A stretch of DNA of 64,000 nucleotides from Corynebacterium frankenforstense DSM 45800. Its GTDB lineage: Bacteria > Actinomycetota > Actinomycetes > Mycobacteriales > Mycobacteriaceae. Numbering within the stretch: position 1 is the stretch's first letter; each line of letters starts with the position of its first letter. Under the pieces are notes generated by a model. The model was not told the DNA's origin, searched no databases, and saw only the letters and a program-made list of their open reading frames with translations. The DNA is taken from the NCBI RefSeq assembly GCF_001941485.1, contig NZ_CP009247.1, forward strand, positions 1,488,001 through 1,552,000, in the 5' to 3' direction. Shown here in pieces: positions 18,368 through 27,364 of the stretch. A program made the translations under genes and the position numbers.

Positions 18368-19216
18368 ATGACCACGTCCGTGATTTCCGTCGTCCTCGCC
18401 GGCTTCCTGCTGGGCATCTCTCTGATCGTCGCGATGGGCCCGCAGAACATCCTGCTGATCAAGCAGGGCATCCGACGCGAGGGCATCACGGCCGTCGTGA
18501 CGGTCTGCCTGCTCTCCGACGTCATCCTCTTCATCGCCGGAGTGCTCGGCGTGGGCAAGCTGACCGAGACCTTCCCCGCCGCGCTCGACGTGCTGCGCTG
18601 GGTGGGCGCGGTCTACCTGGCCTGGTTCGCCTTCGCCTCCTTCCGCGACTGCCTGCGCCCGAAGAAGGAGCGCGAACAGCCCCTCTCGGTGATCGAGGAG
18701 GCCGAGCCGCAGACCGCCGAGGCCGCCCGGGCCGCGGACACGGCGACGGGTGCGACGGCGAGTGCGCAGGCGACGGCGAGCGGCGCGACGTCGGCAAGCG
18801 GCGGCACGGCCGACGGCAACTGGACCGGCTCGACGGCGGTGGACACCCGCGAGCGCGGCACCGCCCCGCGCACCCCGCACGACGGCGGTGCGCAGGACGG
18901 AGCGCTCCGCACGGGCAAGAACCGTCCGACCTGGTTCAAGCCGATGCTCGCCGCGATCGCGCTGACCTGGCTCAACCCGGGTGCCTACCTGGACAGTCTC
19001 GTGATGATCGGTGGCATCGCGCAGCAGTACGGCGACCCGGGCGCATGGTGGTTCATCACCGGCTGCCTCGGTGCCTCCGCGGTGTGGTACATCGGCGTCG
19101 GCTACGGCGCCGGGCTGCTCTCCAGGCCGCTGTCCAGCCCGAAGGTGTGGCGGGTGCTCAACGGCGTCTTCGGCGTCATCCTCGTCTACCTGGTCTGGCG
19201 CCTGGTCACCATGTGA
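18368..19216 (+). CDS. lysE: L-lysine/L-arginine exporter
   Basis: This LysE-family exporter has the signature GISLIVAMGPQNILLIKQGIRREG near the N-terminus and ALTWLNPGAYLDSLV in the C-terminal half, with five to six helices. It prevents toxic accumulation of basic amino acids, for example from peptides. The protein is 282 residues against about 233 in C. glutamicum. The extra length lies in the central cytoplasmic loop (about residues 100-190), which is Ala/Thr/Gly-rich and includes a GACGTCGGCAAG copy of the dispersed motif. The frame stays open through the insert, so it is an expansion and not a break. Confidence 0.93.
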   Translation: MTTSVISVVLAGFLLGISLIVAMGPQNILLIKQGIRREGITAVVTVCLLSDVILFIAGVLGVGKLTETFPAALDVLRWVGAVYLAWFAFASFRDCLRPKKEREQPLSVIEEAEPQTAEAARAADTATGATASAQATASGATSASGGTADGNWTGSTAVDTRERGTAPRTPHDGGAQDGALRTGKNRPTWFKPMLAAIALTWLNPGAYLDSLVMIGGIAQQYGDPGAWWFITGCLGASAVWYIGVGYGAGLLSRPLSSPKVWRVLNGVFGVILVYLVWRLVTM

Positions 19217-19217
19217 C

Positions 19218-19240
19218 GGCCGCCGCCTCGTGCGGCGGCC
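19218..19240 (+). terminator. Stem-loop just after lysE
   Basis: A perfect 9-bp GC stem (19218-19226 with 19232-19240) with a 5-base loop starts two bases after the lysE stop. No U tract follows. Confidence 0.5.
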
Positions 19241-19775
19241 ACGGAGGACGGACAGCATATACCAAGTTGGCCGTGATATGGTCAACCCGCACACTTTATT
19301 GAACATCTTTCAGTGCGGCAAGACCTCTCCCCACATTTTCAAACTATTGGCCCACCCCTCTCGGGGCATAGGATACACATCACAGCACCTCATCCGACCA
19401 CCTGTTAAACATATTCATTTTTTATATATTCGCTGCTTATTCTTTTTTCTGAAAGCGCTTAGCTTGCGTAGGGCGATATTTTTGCACCGCCGCGGCACTT
19501 TTACTGTGCTGCGGCATATTTTTTACTTAACGAAATCTTGCCGCACCCTTTGATCTTCCTTAGGGTCGATGCGTCGGCGGTTATGTCTGCAGCGCAGACA
19601 TCTCCGGTGGCACTCAAGCACCATTCACGGACACACAGGCGAACCTGCGGGACGGCCCGACGCACGGACATCCCCCGAGAATCAGCGGTCTCGGCCGGGC
19701 GCGCCCCCGCACACGAAACCCAGACGGACCCCTACCCCGACGTGCACGTGCGTCCCCCGAAGGATGAGGAAGAAC
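19241..19775 (+). promoter_or_regulatory. AT-rich leader region of the pilus operon
   Basis: This 535-base stretch without a gene is strikingly AT-rich between about 19250 and 19550, unlike its surroundings. It contains TATATT at 19425-19430 as a possible -10 box, a stem-loop with a U run at 19489-19522 and an 8-bp inverted repeat (ATGTCTGC/GCAGACAT) at 19583-19601. It ends in the spaA ribosome binding site. This suggests a long regulated 5' leader. No open frame in it looks coding. Confidence 0.5.
19489..19522 (+). terminator. Terminator-like stem-loop in the pilus leader
   Basis: GCCGCGGCAC (19489-19498) pairs with GTGCTGCGGC (19506-19515), with one G-T pair. ATATTTTTT follows, the form of an intrinsic terminator, about 250 bases before spaA. 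It could stop read-through from upstream or act as an attenuator. Confidence 0.6.
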
Positions 19776-21305
19776 ATGAACGTATTCAAGAAGACGCTGG
19801 TCGCCGCCGTCGCGTCGGCCTTCGTCGTCAGTGGTGCCGGCATGGCCGCCACCCCGGTCCTGGCCCAGACCGAGGGCACCCAGGACGCCGCCGCAGCCGC
19901 GGCCACCGTGGACTCGACCAGGACCGGTAGCCTGACCATCCACAAGAAGTCCAGCGACACCACCGGCGTCGCCAACGACGGCCTCGAGAAGACGGGGGCG
20001 TCCCGGGCACCGACCTCGCGGGCGCCGTGTTCAAGGTCGAGCGTGTCAGCGACATCGACCTGACCACCGCCGAGGGCTGGCTCGCCGCCGAGAGGCTGGC
20101 CAAGGGCGGCACCGACGCGGTCAACGATCCCACCCTTAAAGTCGAGACGGGCGTCGAGCTGACCACCGGTGAGAACGGTCAGGCCACGTTCGAGAACCTG
20201 CCGCTGGGCCTGTACCGCGTCACGGAGACCGTCGCGCCGGAGGGCCACAACCGCTCCACCCCGTTCTTCGTCACCGTGCCGATGACCAACCCGCAGGACC
20301 GCAACGCGTGGATGTACAACATCCACATCTATCCGAAGAACCAGCCCTTCGAGACCGAGATGACCAAGACGGTCGTCGACGCCAACAAGAACGCCGGCGA
20401 CGACGTCGACTACACGCTGACCACCACACTGCCGGACTACCAGAAGTTCGGCCGCTTCCAGATCGTCGACCTCTTCGACGCCAACCGCCTCGAGGCGAAC
20501 GCCGAATCCGTCACCTCCGTGACCGCCGGCGGTCAGCCGTTCACCCAGGGCACCGACTACACCGTCGCCGTCCAGAACGAGACCGGGCGGCTCTACGTGA
20601 TCTTCACCGAGGCCGGCCGCGCCAAGCTGGACGCGCTCAAAGGTGACGCCCGCAAGGTCCAGGTCAAGCTGTCGATGAAGGTCAAGGAGATCGAGGGCGA
20701 CGAGACCGGCCCGGTCGACAACTCCTTCACCGTCATCGAGAACCCGGACGGCAGCCCGGAGGACCCGGACGTTCCGGGCGAGCCGCCGGAGAACCCGCCG
20801 GAGCCGGAGGACAAGCCGAAGTCCTACTTCGGCAACGTCAAGATCGTCAAGCAGGACACCGGCGAGACGGGGCTCCAGGGCGCCGTCTTCGACGTGTACC
20901 GCTGCAACGAGGCCGCCGACGGCGAAAAGCAGAAGGACAATCTCGAGGGCGGTCCGATCCGCAAAGGCGTGACCACAGAGGCCAACGGTGAGGCCCGCGT
21001 CAACGGCCTGCACGTCAACGACTTCGTCGACGGCAAGGATGGTAACCGGTTACTGCCTGGTTGAGACCACGGCCCCGCAGGGCCACGAGCTGCAGGCCGA
21101 CGCGATCTACTTCGTGGTCAACAAGGGCGCCACCGAGACCGTCGGCCTGACCAACGTGACCGTCAAGGACGTCCAGCGCAACGCCGGCTTCGAGCTGCCC
21201 CTGACCGGTGGCAACGGCATCTGGCTGATCCTGGCCGCCGGCGGCCTGCTCGTCGTCATCGGCGGCGGCTACTACTACGTGTCCAAGCGCCGCGAGAACG
21301 CCTAA
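19776..21305 (+). pseudogene. spaA: Major shaft pilin SpaA-type, with two compensating frameshifts
   Basis: Three frames together spell one pilin. First comes a signal peptide (MNVFKKTLVAAVASAFVVSG, cleavage near VLAQ). The frame then shifts by one base at a five-G run (19994-19998), where a sixth G would restore KTGGVPGTDLAGAVFKVERV. The middle part holds the pilin motif WMYNIHIYPKN with its cross-linking Lys (20336-20338). The frame returns near 21047-21051, where one extra base separates DGN-R from YCLVETTAPQGHEL. The C-terminus has the E-box, LPLTG (21195-21209), a hydrophobic helix and KRREN. Read literally, translation stops at a TGA near 20064, so no shaft pilin is made. Both indels could also be sequencing errors. 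The ribosome binding site is GAGGA. Confidence 0.85.
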
Positions 21306-21374
21306 GACACACCGACGAAGTCCCCGGTCCGCGCGACGCGCAGGCCGGGGCCGACGAGGACGGAGAATGCGCCG

Positions 21375-22322
21375 ATGACTGTCGCAGTCGACACCCCACG
21401 TGGGGACCAGCCCGCAGACGGCGGGCGTCACCGTCGTGCCCGAGGCCACCGCGGCGGCAAGCTCGTGCCCCTCCTCCTCGTTCTCGCCGGGCTGCTGGTG
21501 GTGCTCTACCCGGTCGTCGCGACCGTGGTGGCCAACGTCCAGCAGTCCGACCAGGCTTACGCATACACCGAGCGCATCAACGACCGGACCACCGTCGAGG
21601 AACGGCAGGCCGCGTTGGAGAGCGCCCACCGGTGGAACGCCGAGCACCAGGGGGCCCCGATCCTGGACCCCTGGCTCGCGCGCATCACCGACGACAACGA
21701 GGACTACCGCGCCTACCTCGAAGAACTTTCCCTGGATGAGGTGATGGGGCGCGTCATCATCCCGTCCATCCAGTCCGACCTGCCGATCTACCACGGCACC
21801 CGCGAGGACACCCTGCAGAAGGGCATCGGCCACCTCTACGGCTCCTCGCTGCCGGTCGGCGGCGAGGCCACGCACGCCGTGCTCACCGGCCACACCGGGC
21901 TGTCCGCCTCGACGTTGTGGGACAACCTCACCGACGTCCACGAGGGGGACTCCTTCTACCTGGACGTCACCGGCCAGCGCATGAAGTACCAGATCGACGA
22001 CATCCGCGTGGTCCTGCCCGAGGAGACCGAGTCGCTGGTCCCCGAGGCCGGCAAGGACCAGGTCACCCTGATCACCTGCACCCCCTACGGCATCAACTCC
22101 CACCGCCTGCTGCTCACCGGCCAGCGCGTGCCACTGGACCCGGAGGACGAGGGCGTGTTCACCCAGACCCACCGGCCCTGGCAGTGGTGGATGACCGCGG
22201 TGCTCGTGGTCGTGGTCGCCGTGCTCGCGTTCATCGCCTACCGCGCCTGGCGGGCCCGCAGGAAGCGCGCCGCCGGTGCCGAGCGGAACTCCGCCGAGGA
22301 GGAGACACCGCATGAGAACTGA
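21375..22322 (+). CDS. srtC: Class C (pilin-polymerising) sortase
   Basis: This 315-residue membrane transpeptidase links pilin subunits by isopeptide bonds. It has an N-terminal transmembrane helix (about residues 30-52) and a lid with the class C DPW motif (98-100). The sortase barrel carries His173 in TGHTG, Cys235 in TLITCTPYG and Arg244 in NSHRLLLTG, completing the catalytic triad. A second C-terminal membrane helix is also typical of class C. The gene sits between the shaft pilin and the minor pilin, the C. diphtheriae spaA-srtA-spaB-spaC order. Its last 11 bases overlap the start of the next gene, indicating translational coupling. Confidence 0.95.
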   Translation: MTVAVDTPRGDQPADGGRHRRARGHRGGKLVPLLLVLAGLLVVLYPVVATVVANVQQSDQAYAYTERINDRTTVEERQAALESAHRWNAEHQGAPILDPWLARITDDNEDYRAYLEELSLDEVMGRVIIPSIQSDLPIYHGTREDTLQKGIGHLYGSSLPVGGEATHAVLTGHTGLSASTLWDNLTDVHEGDSFYLDVTGQRMKYQIDDIRVVLPEETESLVPEAGKDQVTLITCTPYGINSHRLLLTGQRVPLDPEDEGVFTQTHRPWQWWMTAVLVVVVAVLAFIAYRAWRARRKRAAGAERNSAEEETPHEN

Positions 22323-23781
22323 CCGCCCGAGCACGTGGCGCCCGGTGACGGCACTCTTCGCCGTCGTCGCCGTCGCCGCGATCCTGCTCGCACTGCTCGT
22401 CCCGACCCCGGCGGCGGCCGGACCGTCGGCCGGCGGCGACCCGGCCCTCATCGACGCCTCGCGCACCGGTGAGCTGCGGATCACCAAGGCCCTCGGCGAC
22501 CCGTTCACCGAGTACGGCGATCCGCAGCGCGGCGGCGAGGCCCCGCCGAAGGAACCCGCCGCCGGCGCCGTCTTCGAGGCCCGCCGCATCGACGGGGTGG
22601 ATCTGACCACCGCCGACGGCTGGCGGGAGGCCGAGCGCCTCTCGGCGACCGACTTCATCTCCGACGCCCCGGAATCGGGGCGCCTGGGCGAGGCGTACGA
22701 GGCCACCACCGGAGAGGACGGCGTAGCAGTCTTCACCGACCTGCCCCTGGGGCTCTACCACGTCACCGAACAGCCCGGCTCCGCGGCGGAGAAGAACTGG
22801 TCGGTGGCCGAGCCGTTCATCGTGGCCGTGCCCTCCACCGACGCGCAGTCCCGGAGCGGCTGGAACTACTCGGTCTCGGTGAACGCCAAGGACCAGAAGC
22901 TCACCGCCCGCAAGGCCGCCGGCACCCACTACGGCCGCCCCGGCCAACAGCTCAGCTACGGAATCACCGCCACGGTGCCCGCGCCCTACCGCGACGGCAC
23001 CATCAGCCGGGTCTCCATCCACGACCCGCTCGATCCCGCGTCCAGCCACGTGACCGACTCCGACAAGGTCATCCTGGTCGACGCCACCAAGGACTGGAGC
23101 GAGGCCTCCACCTACCTCGACGCCGGAGACTTCACCGTCACTGTCGAGGAGACCGGCGGGCAGAAGGTCGCGCGCATGGATCTGACCGACTCCGGGCTGG
23201 CCCGCCTCGCCGCGCTGCGCGCGGGGAACCCTCAGGTGACGGTCAACTGGGTGTTCACCGTCCTCATCGAGTCCGTGCCGGCCGACAAGGTGCTGCGCAA
23301 CCGCGGCTACCTCATCGTCGACGGCTACCCGCCGTTCTCGCCGGACACCCGCCCGGGTGTGCCGACCAACGAGACGCGGGTGCGCTTCGAGGAGGAACCG
23401 ACCACACCGCCCGAGGACACCGTGACCCCCGAGTCCCCCACCCCTACCCCGGAGGACCCCTCCCTGTCCCCGACGCGGACCGTCCCGACGCCGCCGGAGC
23501 CGACCCCGGAGGAGCCCACCCTGTCCCCGACGCGGATCGACCCGACGCCGCCGGAGCCCACCCCGGAGGTTCCGGTCCCGGTCCCCGGCCCGGGCATCCC
23601 CGTCCCGCAGGGCCAGCCCACCCCGCCCGCCCAGACCCCGGCACAGGACGACGGCACCCGCAGCGACCTCGCCCGCACGGGCGCGGACTCCTGGCGCGTC
23701 ATCGTCCTCGGCGCCCTCTTGTTCCTCGCCGGACTGCTCATCCTCATCCGCCGCCGTACCGAAAGGAACCAGCAGCGATGA
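22312..23781 (+). CDS. spaB: Minor/basal pilin, SpaB-type
   Basis: This 489-residue surface protein has a signal peptide (TALFAVVAVAAILLALLVPTPAAA) and an N-terminal pilin domain whose LPLGLYHVTEQPG matches the corresponding part of the shaft pilin. A pilin-like motif WNYSVSVNAKDQ has a Lys that could accept the shaft and end polymerisation. After two immunoglobulin-like regions comes a Pro/Thr/Glu-rich stalk with a duplicated 19-residue unit. The sorting signal is LARTG (453-457), followed by a hydrophobic helix and RRRTER. C. diphtheriae SpaB also uses an LA-x-TG variant, LAFTG as recalled, so this subunit is probably the cell-wall anchor handled by the housekeeping sortase. Its ATG lies inside the end of srtC. 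Confidence 0.88.
   Translation: MRTDRPSTWRPVTALFAVVAVAAILLALLVPTPAAAGPSAGGDPALIDASRTGELRITKALGDPFTEYGDPQRGGEAPPKEPAAGAVFEARRIDGVDLTTADGWREAERLSATDFISDAPESGRLGEAYEATTGEDGVAVFTDLPLGLYHVTEQPGSAAEKNWSVAEPFIVAVPSTDAQSRSGWNYSVSVNAKDQKLTARKAAGTHYGRPGQQLSYGITATVPAPYRDGTISRVSIHDPLDPASSHVTDSDKVILVDATKDWSEASTYLDAGDFTVTVEETGGQKVARMDLTDSGLARLAALRAGNPQVTVNWVFTVLIESVPADKVLRNRGYLIVDGYPPFSPDTRPGVPTNETRVRFEEEPTTPPEDTVTPESPTPTPEDPSLSPTRTVPTPPEPTPEEPTLSPTRIDPTPPEPTPEVPVPVPGPGIPVPQGQPTPPAQTPAQDDGTRSDLARTGADSWRVIVLGALLFLAGLLILIRRRTERNQQR
23464..23577 (+). repeat. Two tandem 57-bp units in the spaB stalk
   Basis: The unit starting at 23464 recurs at 23521 with few differences. It encodes two 19-residue Pro/Glu/Thr-rich blocks (LSPTR...PTPPEPTPE). 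Copy number may vary between strains. Confidence 0.7.
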
Positions 23782-23812
23782 CCTACCGCCCCAACCGGAA
23801 AGGACCGCGCGC

Positions 23813-26800
23813 ATGACACCGCGTCGAGGCATCCTCAAGGCCGCCGCCCTCGCTGCGGCGATGCTGCTCATGGCTCCTTCGGCCGCCGTCGGCCAGGAAA
23901 CCGCCGATCCCGCCGCCACCGCCGGGGAATCGACTGCCTCCCTCGTACCAGACGCGGACACCGCCGGCACCGCCGGCACCGCCGACGGCGCCTTCGGCGA
24001 CGACGCGGCGTCGGCGACCGACGACGCGGCGGGCCTCACCGACGCCGCCCGCGCCGTGCAGGGCCTCGTCAGCCCGATCGACCCGGCCTCGCTGTCGGTC
24101 GACGCGGGCGAGGAGGACGGCCGATGGGTCATCTCCGGCACGCTCGCCGGTACGGAGGGCACGCCGGTGGCCGCCGGCATGCTCACCTTCGAGCGCACCG
24201 ACGCCTCCACGCCGCTCTTCGGGGTGGCCGAGGCGAAGATCGGCGGGCGGGACGTGCCCGCGGCGTTCCACAACGACGACGGCGAGCTCGGCCACGACCT
24301 GATCTCGCTCGACATCGCGGCGATCGGCGCCACCGCGGGCGAGCGCATCGAGGTCAGCTACCTGCTCGTCGACGACGAGGGCCAGCCGGCGGCTGAGGAC
24401 GGCACGTGGCAGTTCAACCCGCAGGCCGAGAAGGACGCCTTCGACTACCCGCAGCCCGAGGAGCAGGACCGCCAGGTCCAGCTCTTCGCCGCCGGCGAGT
24501 CGACCGGCCGCCCGGCCGCGGTGAACTCGGCACCCGATACCCCCGAGGTGGCCGTCATCCCGCCGACCGAGCACGTCGGCTCCACCGACACCAAGCAGAA
24601 CTACGGCGCCACGCCGTACCGCGGGCCGCTCAACGACCCGGACTTCGGCGAGCAGCACGAGCAGAACCCGGGTACGAACACCTACAACGACAAGAACTAC
24701 ACCTACCCGATCCGGCACCGGAACTGGTGCGCCGCCGGATACGGCGGGCGCACCATGCCGGACCGCGGCGTGCGCGGCCCGGGCTTCACCGACACCGGTT
24801 GGGCCGGCGGCAGCGACTGCCCGGTCTACCGGGTCGACGAGCAGGGCTACTTCTTCAGCCGCGACCACGTGCAGTGGGCCTGGCAGGAGAAGGGCAAAGG
24901 CACGCAGTTCCCGGCCTACCGCGCCGACGAGTTCCTCATCGGCGGTGGGCGCTCCGACGGCTCCTGGCAGGGCGGCATGTACAGCCCCTCGGGCACCAAC
25001 GCGCGGATGGACTTCGCCCTGAACTACCGCCGCACGGGCAAGCCCGGCTTCCAGATCTTCGTCGACGGCGTGCTCAACACCGACGACCCGGGCTGGAAGT
25101 ACGTCCAGGTCCCCGGCATCGGCGGGCCGCTGCAGATGCTGATGATCTCGCCCGACGACAAGCTGGGCGTCTGGCTGAATTCCGCCGCCGGTGTCTCGAC
25201 CTTCAACATCAACTTCCTCAACCTCGAGGACATGGGCATCACCCGGTCGATGAACCAGGCCCAGGTCAACAACCAGTGGAACAAGATCAACAGAGAGGGC
25301 GGGGTCGGCCGGTTCCGCGTAGCGATCCCGACCCCCGGCTGGACCCGCACCGTCATCCGGGTCGGCACCACCGAGGGCGGCGTCGCGGGTGAGGTGAGCG
25401 ACGGCAACGGCTTCTACCGCGTCAACTCCTACAACGGCTACCTCCACGCGAAGTTCCGCCCGCTCTGGTACGCCCGCACCGAATTCTTCGACCTGGAGAA
25501 GTTCTTCCAGGGCGTCGGCCACGACGAGGAGTCCGGCCGGGACTTCGCGGAGTACGACATCAAGGTCACCAACAACACCGACCTCGACACCGGCTACCGG
25601 CTGGTCGACCGCCCGGAGTTCACCCGCGCGGCCCGACCGGAGAGCATCGAGGTCGTCGACGGGCCCTCCGGGGTCGGCTGGAAGGGCGTGCCCGACCAGG
25701 ACGGCCAGTTCGTCCTCTTCGAGGACCGGACCCTGGCCGCGGGGGCCACGGAGACCTACCGGGTGCGCGTCTTCTTCGACCGTGCCCTCGACGAGACGGT
25801 CAACGCCGAGCTCAAGTGCACCGGCGATCCAGCGAACGGCCTGTTCAACAGGGTTATCGTCAGCCCGGCCGAGCGCGACGGCGGCGGCAACACCGCCCCG
25901 GTGAAGGAGGCCACGGCCTGCGGCTCGATGGAACCGGTCGAGGGCCCGGAGATCACCAAGACCCACCTGCCGGAGCAGTCCACCGTCGCCGCCGGCGGGC
26001 GCTCGGGCACGGTCGCCTACCGCGTGGAGGTCACCAACCCGAACAAGTCGAGCCTCCCGGTCGTGGTGACCGACTCCCCCGCCTTCGCCGACGACGTCGA
26101 GACCGGACGCCTCACCGTCGACGGCACCGAGGTCCGTCCCGCGGCGGACGGGACATTCCCCGTGGCCGGCACCACCGAGGAGCCGGTGACGATCGAGCCG
26201 GGCGCGACGCGCGGGTACACCGTCGTCGTCGAATGGCGTCTGCGGGATCCGCGTGGCGCCAAGCAGTCCCACCGCCTGCAGTGCGTGATCGGTGACGACG
26301 CCGCCGGGCACGGGTTCTACAACGCGGCGAGGGTGACCGCACCGGCGGGCATGGAGGACGAGGCCGACGCCTGCGCGCCGATCGAGGTCCCGGACCTGCC
26401 GGCGCCGAAGATCGAGAAGACCACCGACCCGGAGCAGACGTCCCGCGGGCAGATCTCCTACGAGGTCACCGTGACCAACCCGGCCGACGTCGAGCAGGAG
26501 GTCGAGGTGACGGACCGCCCCGTCTTCGCCGAGGGGCTGAAGATCTCCTCCGTGCTCGTCGACGGCTCCCCGGTCGAGCTCCGCGACGGCGCCATCCGTC
26601 TCGCGGACGCGGGCACGACGATCCCGGCGGGCGGGTCACTGCGCTACCGCGTCACCGTCGACTACTCGGGCCGGGTCACCGACCCGGAGACCGCCGCCTG
26701 CACGGCCACGGCCGCGGGCGCAGGACAGGGCCTGTTCAACGAGGCCACCGTCGCCTTCGACGGCGATGAGGCGAGCGCCTGGGCCTGCGACGACGTGCCC

Positions 26801-27292
26801 TCCGACCGCGTCGACATCGCCGTGGCCAAGACGGACACCGACGGCAACGCCCTGGCCATCGAGGCGGACCACGCCTTCGAGATCCACGACGCTGAGACGG
26901 GCGAGCTGGTCGCCTCGTTCACCCGGGTCCGCACGCTGGAGGGGCAGTCCTACCTGTCCACGGACACCCCGCTGGAGCCGGGGCGGCGCTACCTGCTCAT
27001 CGAGACCCGGGCGCCCCACGGCTTCGAGCTGATGCCCGCGCCGGTCGCCTTCGAGATCGCCTACCCGGACTCCGGGGCCGAGGTCACGCTGGCCGAGGGC
27101 GCGCGCGGGGGCCTGGTAACCGTCGGTGACAGCACGGTCGACGAGGACGACTCGACCGTGGTGCTCCTCCAGGTCGCCGACGTGCGCAAGGGCACGCTGC
27201 CCGAGTCCGGCGGCGCGGGCGTGGCGTGGTGGTTCGTCGCCGCGCTCGGCCTGTTCGGCCTGGCCGCGTTCGCTTACCGACGCCGCGCGTGA
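23813..27292 (+). CDS. spaC: Large tip pilin, SpaC-type
   Basis: This 1159-residue surface protein has a signal peptide (GILKAAALAAAMLLMAPSAAVG) and a large N-terminal adhesive region with Trp- and Asn-rich segments. Two DUF11-like repeats follow (VAYRVEVTNPNKSSLPVVVTD and ISYEVTVTNPADVEQEVEVTD). A C-terminal SpaA-type Cna_B domain holds the Glu of YLLIETRAPHGFEL. The sorting signal is LPESG (1129-1133), with a hydrophobic helix and RRRA. Position and size fit the pilus tip adhesin. LPESG departs from LPxTG at the Thr. The ATG at 23813 follows GGAAAGGA and the gene closes the operon. Confidence 0.87.
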   Translation: MTPRRGILKAAALAAAMLLMAPSAAVGQETADPAATAGESTASLVPDADTAGTAGTADGAFGDDAASATDDAAGLTDAARAVQGLVSPIDPASLSVDAGEEDGRWVISGTLAGTEGTPVAAGMLTFERTDASTPLFGVAEAKIGGRDVPAAFHNDDGELGHDLISLDIAAIGATAGERIEVSYLLVDDEGQPAAEDGTWQFNPQAEKDAFDYPQPEEQDRQVQLFAAGESTGRPAAVNSAPDTPEVAVIPPTEHVGSTDTKQNYGATPYRGPLNDPDFGEQHEQNPGTNTYNDKNYTYPIRHRNWCAAGYGGRTMPDRGVRGPGFTDTGWAGGSDCPVYRVDEQGYFFSRDHVQWAWQEKGKGTQFPAYRADEFLIGGGRSDGSWQGGMYSPSGTNARMDFALNYRRTGKPGFQIFVDGVLNTDDPGWKYVQVPGIGGPLQMLMISPDDKLGVWLNSAAGVSTFNINFLNLEDMGITRSMNQAQVNNQWNKINREGGVGRFRVAIPTPGWTRTVIRVGTTEGGVAGEVSDGNGFYRVNSYNGYLHAKFRPLWYARTEFFDLEKFFQGVGHDEESGRDFAEYDIKVTNNTDLDTGYRLVDRPEFTRAARPESIEVVDGPSGVGWKGVPDQDGQFVLFEDRTLAAGATETYRVRVFFDRALDETVNAELKCTGDPANGLFNRVIVSPAERDGGGNTAPVKEATACGSMEPVEGPEITKTHLPEQSTVAAGGRSGTVAYRVEVTNPNKSSLPVVVTDSPAFADDVETGRLTVDGTEVRPAADGTFPVAGTTEEPVTIEPGATRGYTVVVEWRLRDPRGAKQSHRLQCVIGDDAAGHGFYNAARVTAPAGMEDEADACAPIEVPDLPAPKIEKTTDPEQTSRGQISYEVTVTNPADVEQEVEVTDRPVFAEGLKISSVLVDGSPVELRDGAIRLADAGTTIPAGGSLRYRVTVDYSGRVTDPETAACTATAAGAGQGLFNEATVAFDGDEASAWACDDVPSDRVDIAVAKTDTDGNALAIEADHAFEIHDAETGELVASFTRVRTLEGQSYLSTDTPLEPGRRYLLIETRAPHGFELMPAPVAFEIAYPDSGAEVTLAEGARGGLVTVGDSTVDEDDSTVVLLQVADVRKGTLPESGGAGVAWWFVAALGLFGLAAFAYRRRA

Positions 27293-27364
27293 CGCCCGGG
27301 CGCGCACGGCGCGCGCCCGCTGCCCCGCGCCCAGTGCCCCGCGCCCCGCGCCCGGCGTCCCGCC

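Noticed and set aside
19217..19775. tRNA gene or small protein in the AT-rich pilus leader
   Set aside because: No cloverleaf-like pairing was found and the short frames lack ribosome binding sites or coding character.
19994..19998. Poly-G phase variation switch in spaA
   Set aside because: A run of five G is too short for frequent slippage, and a second compensating indel is better explained by decay or sequence error.
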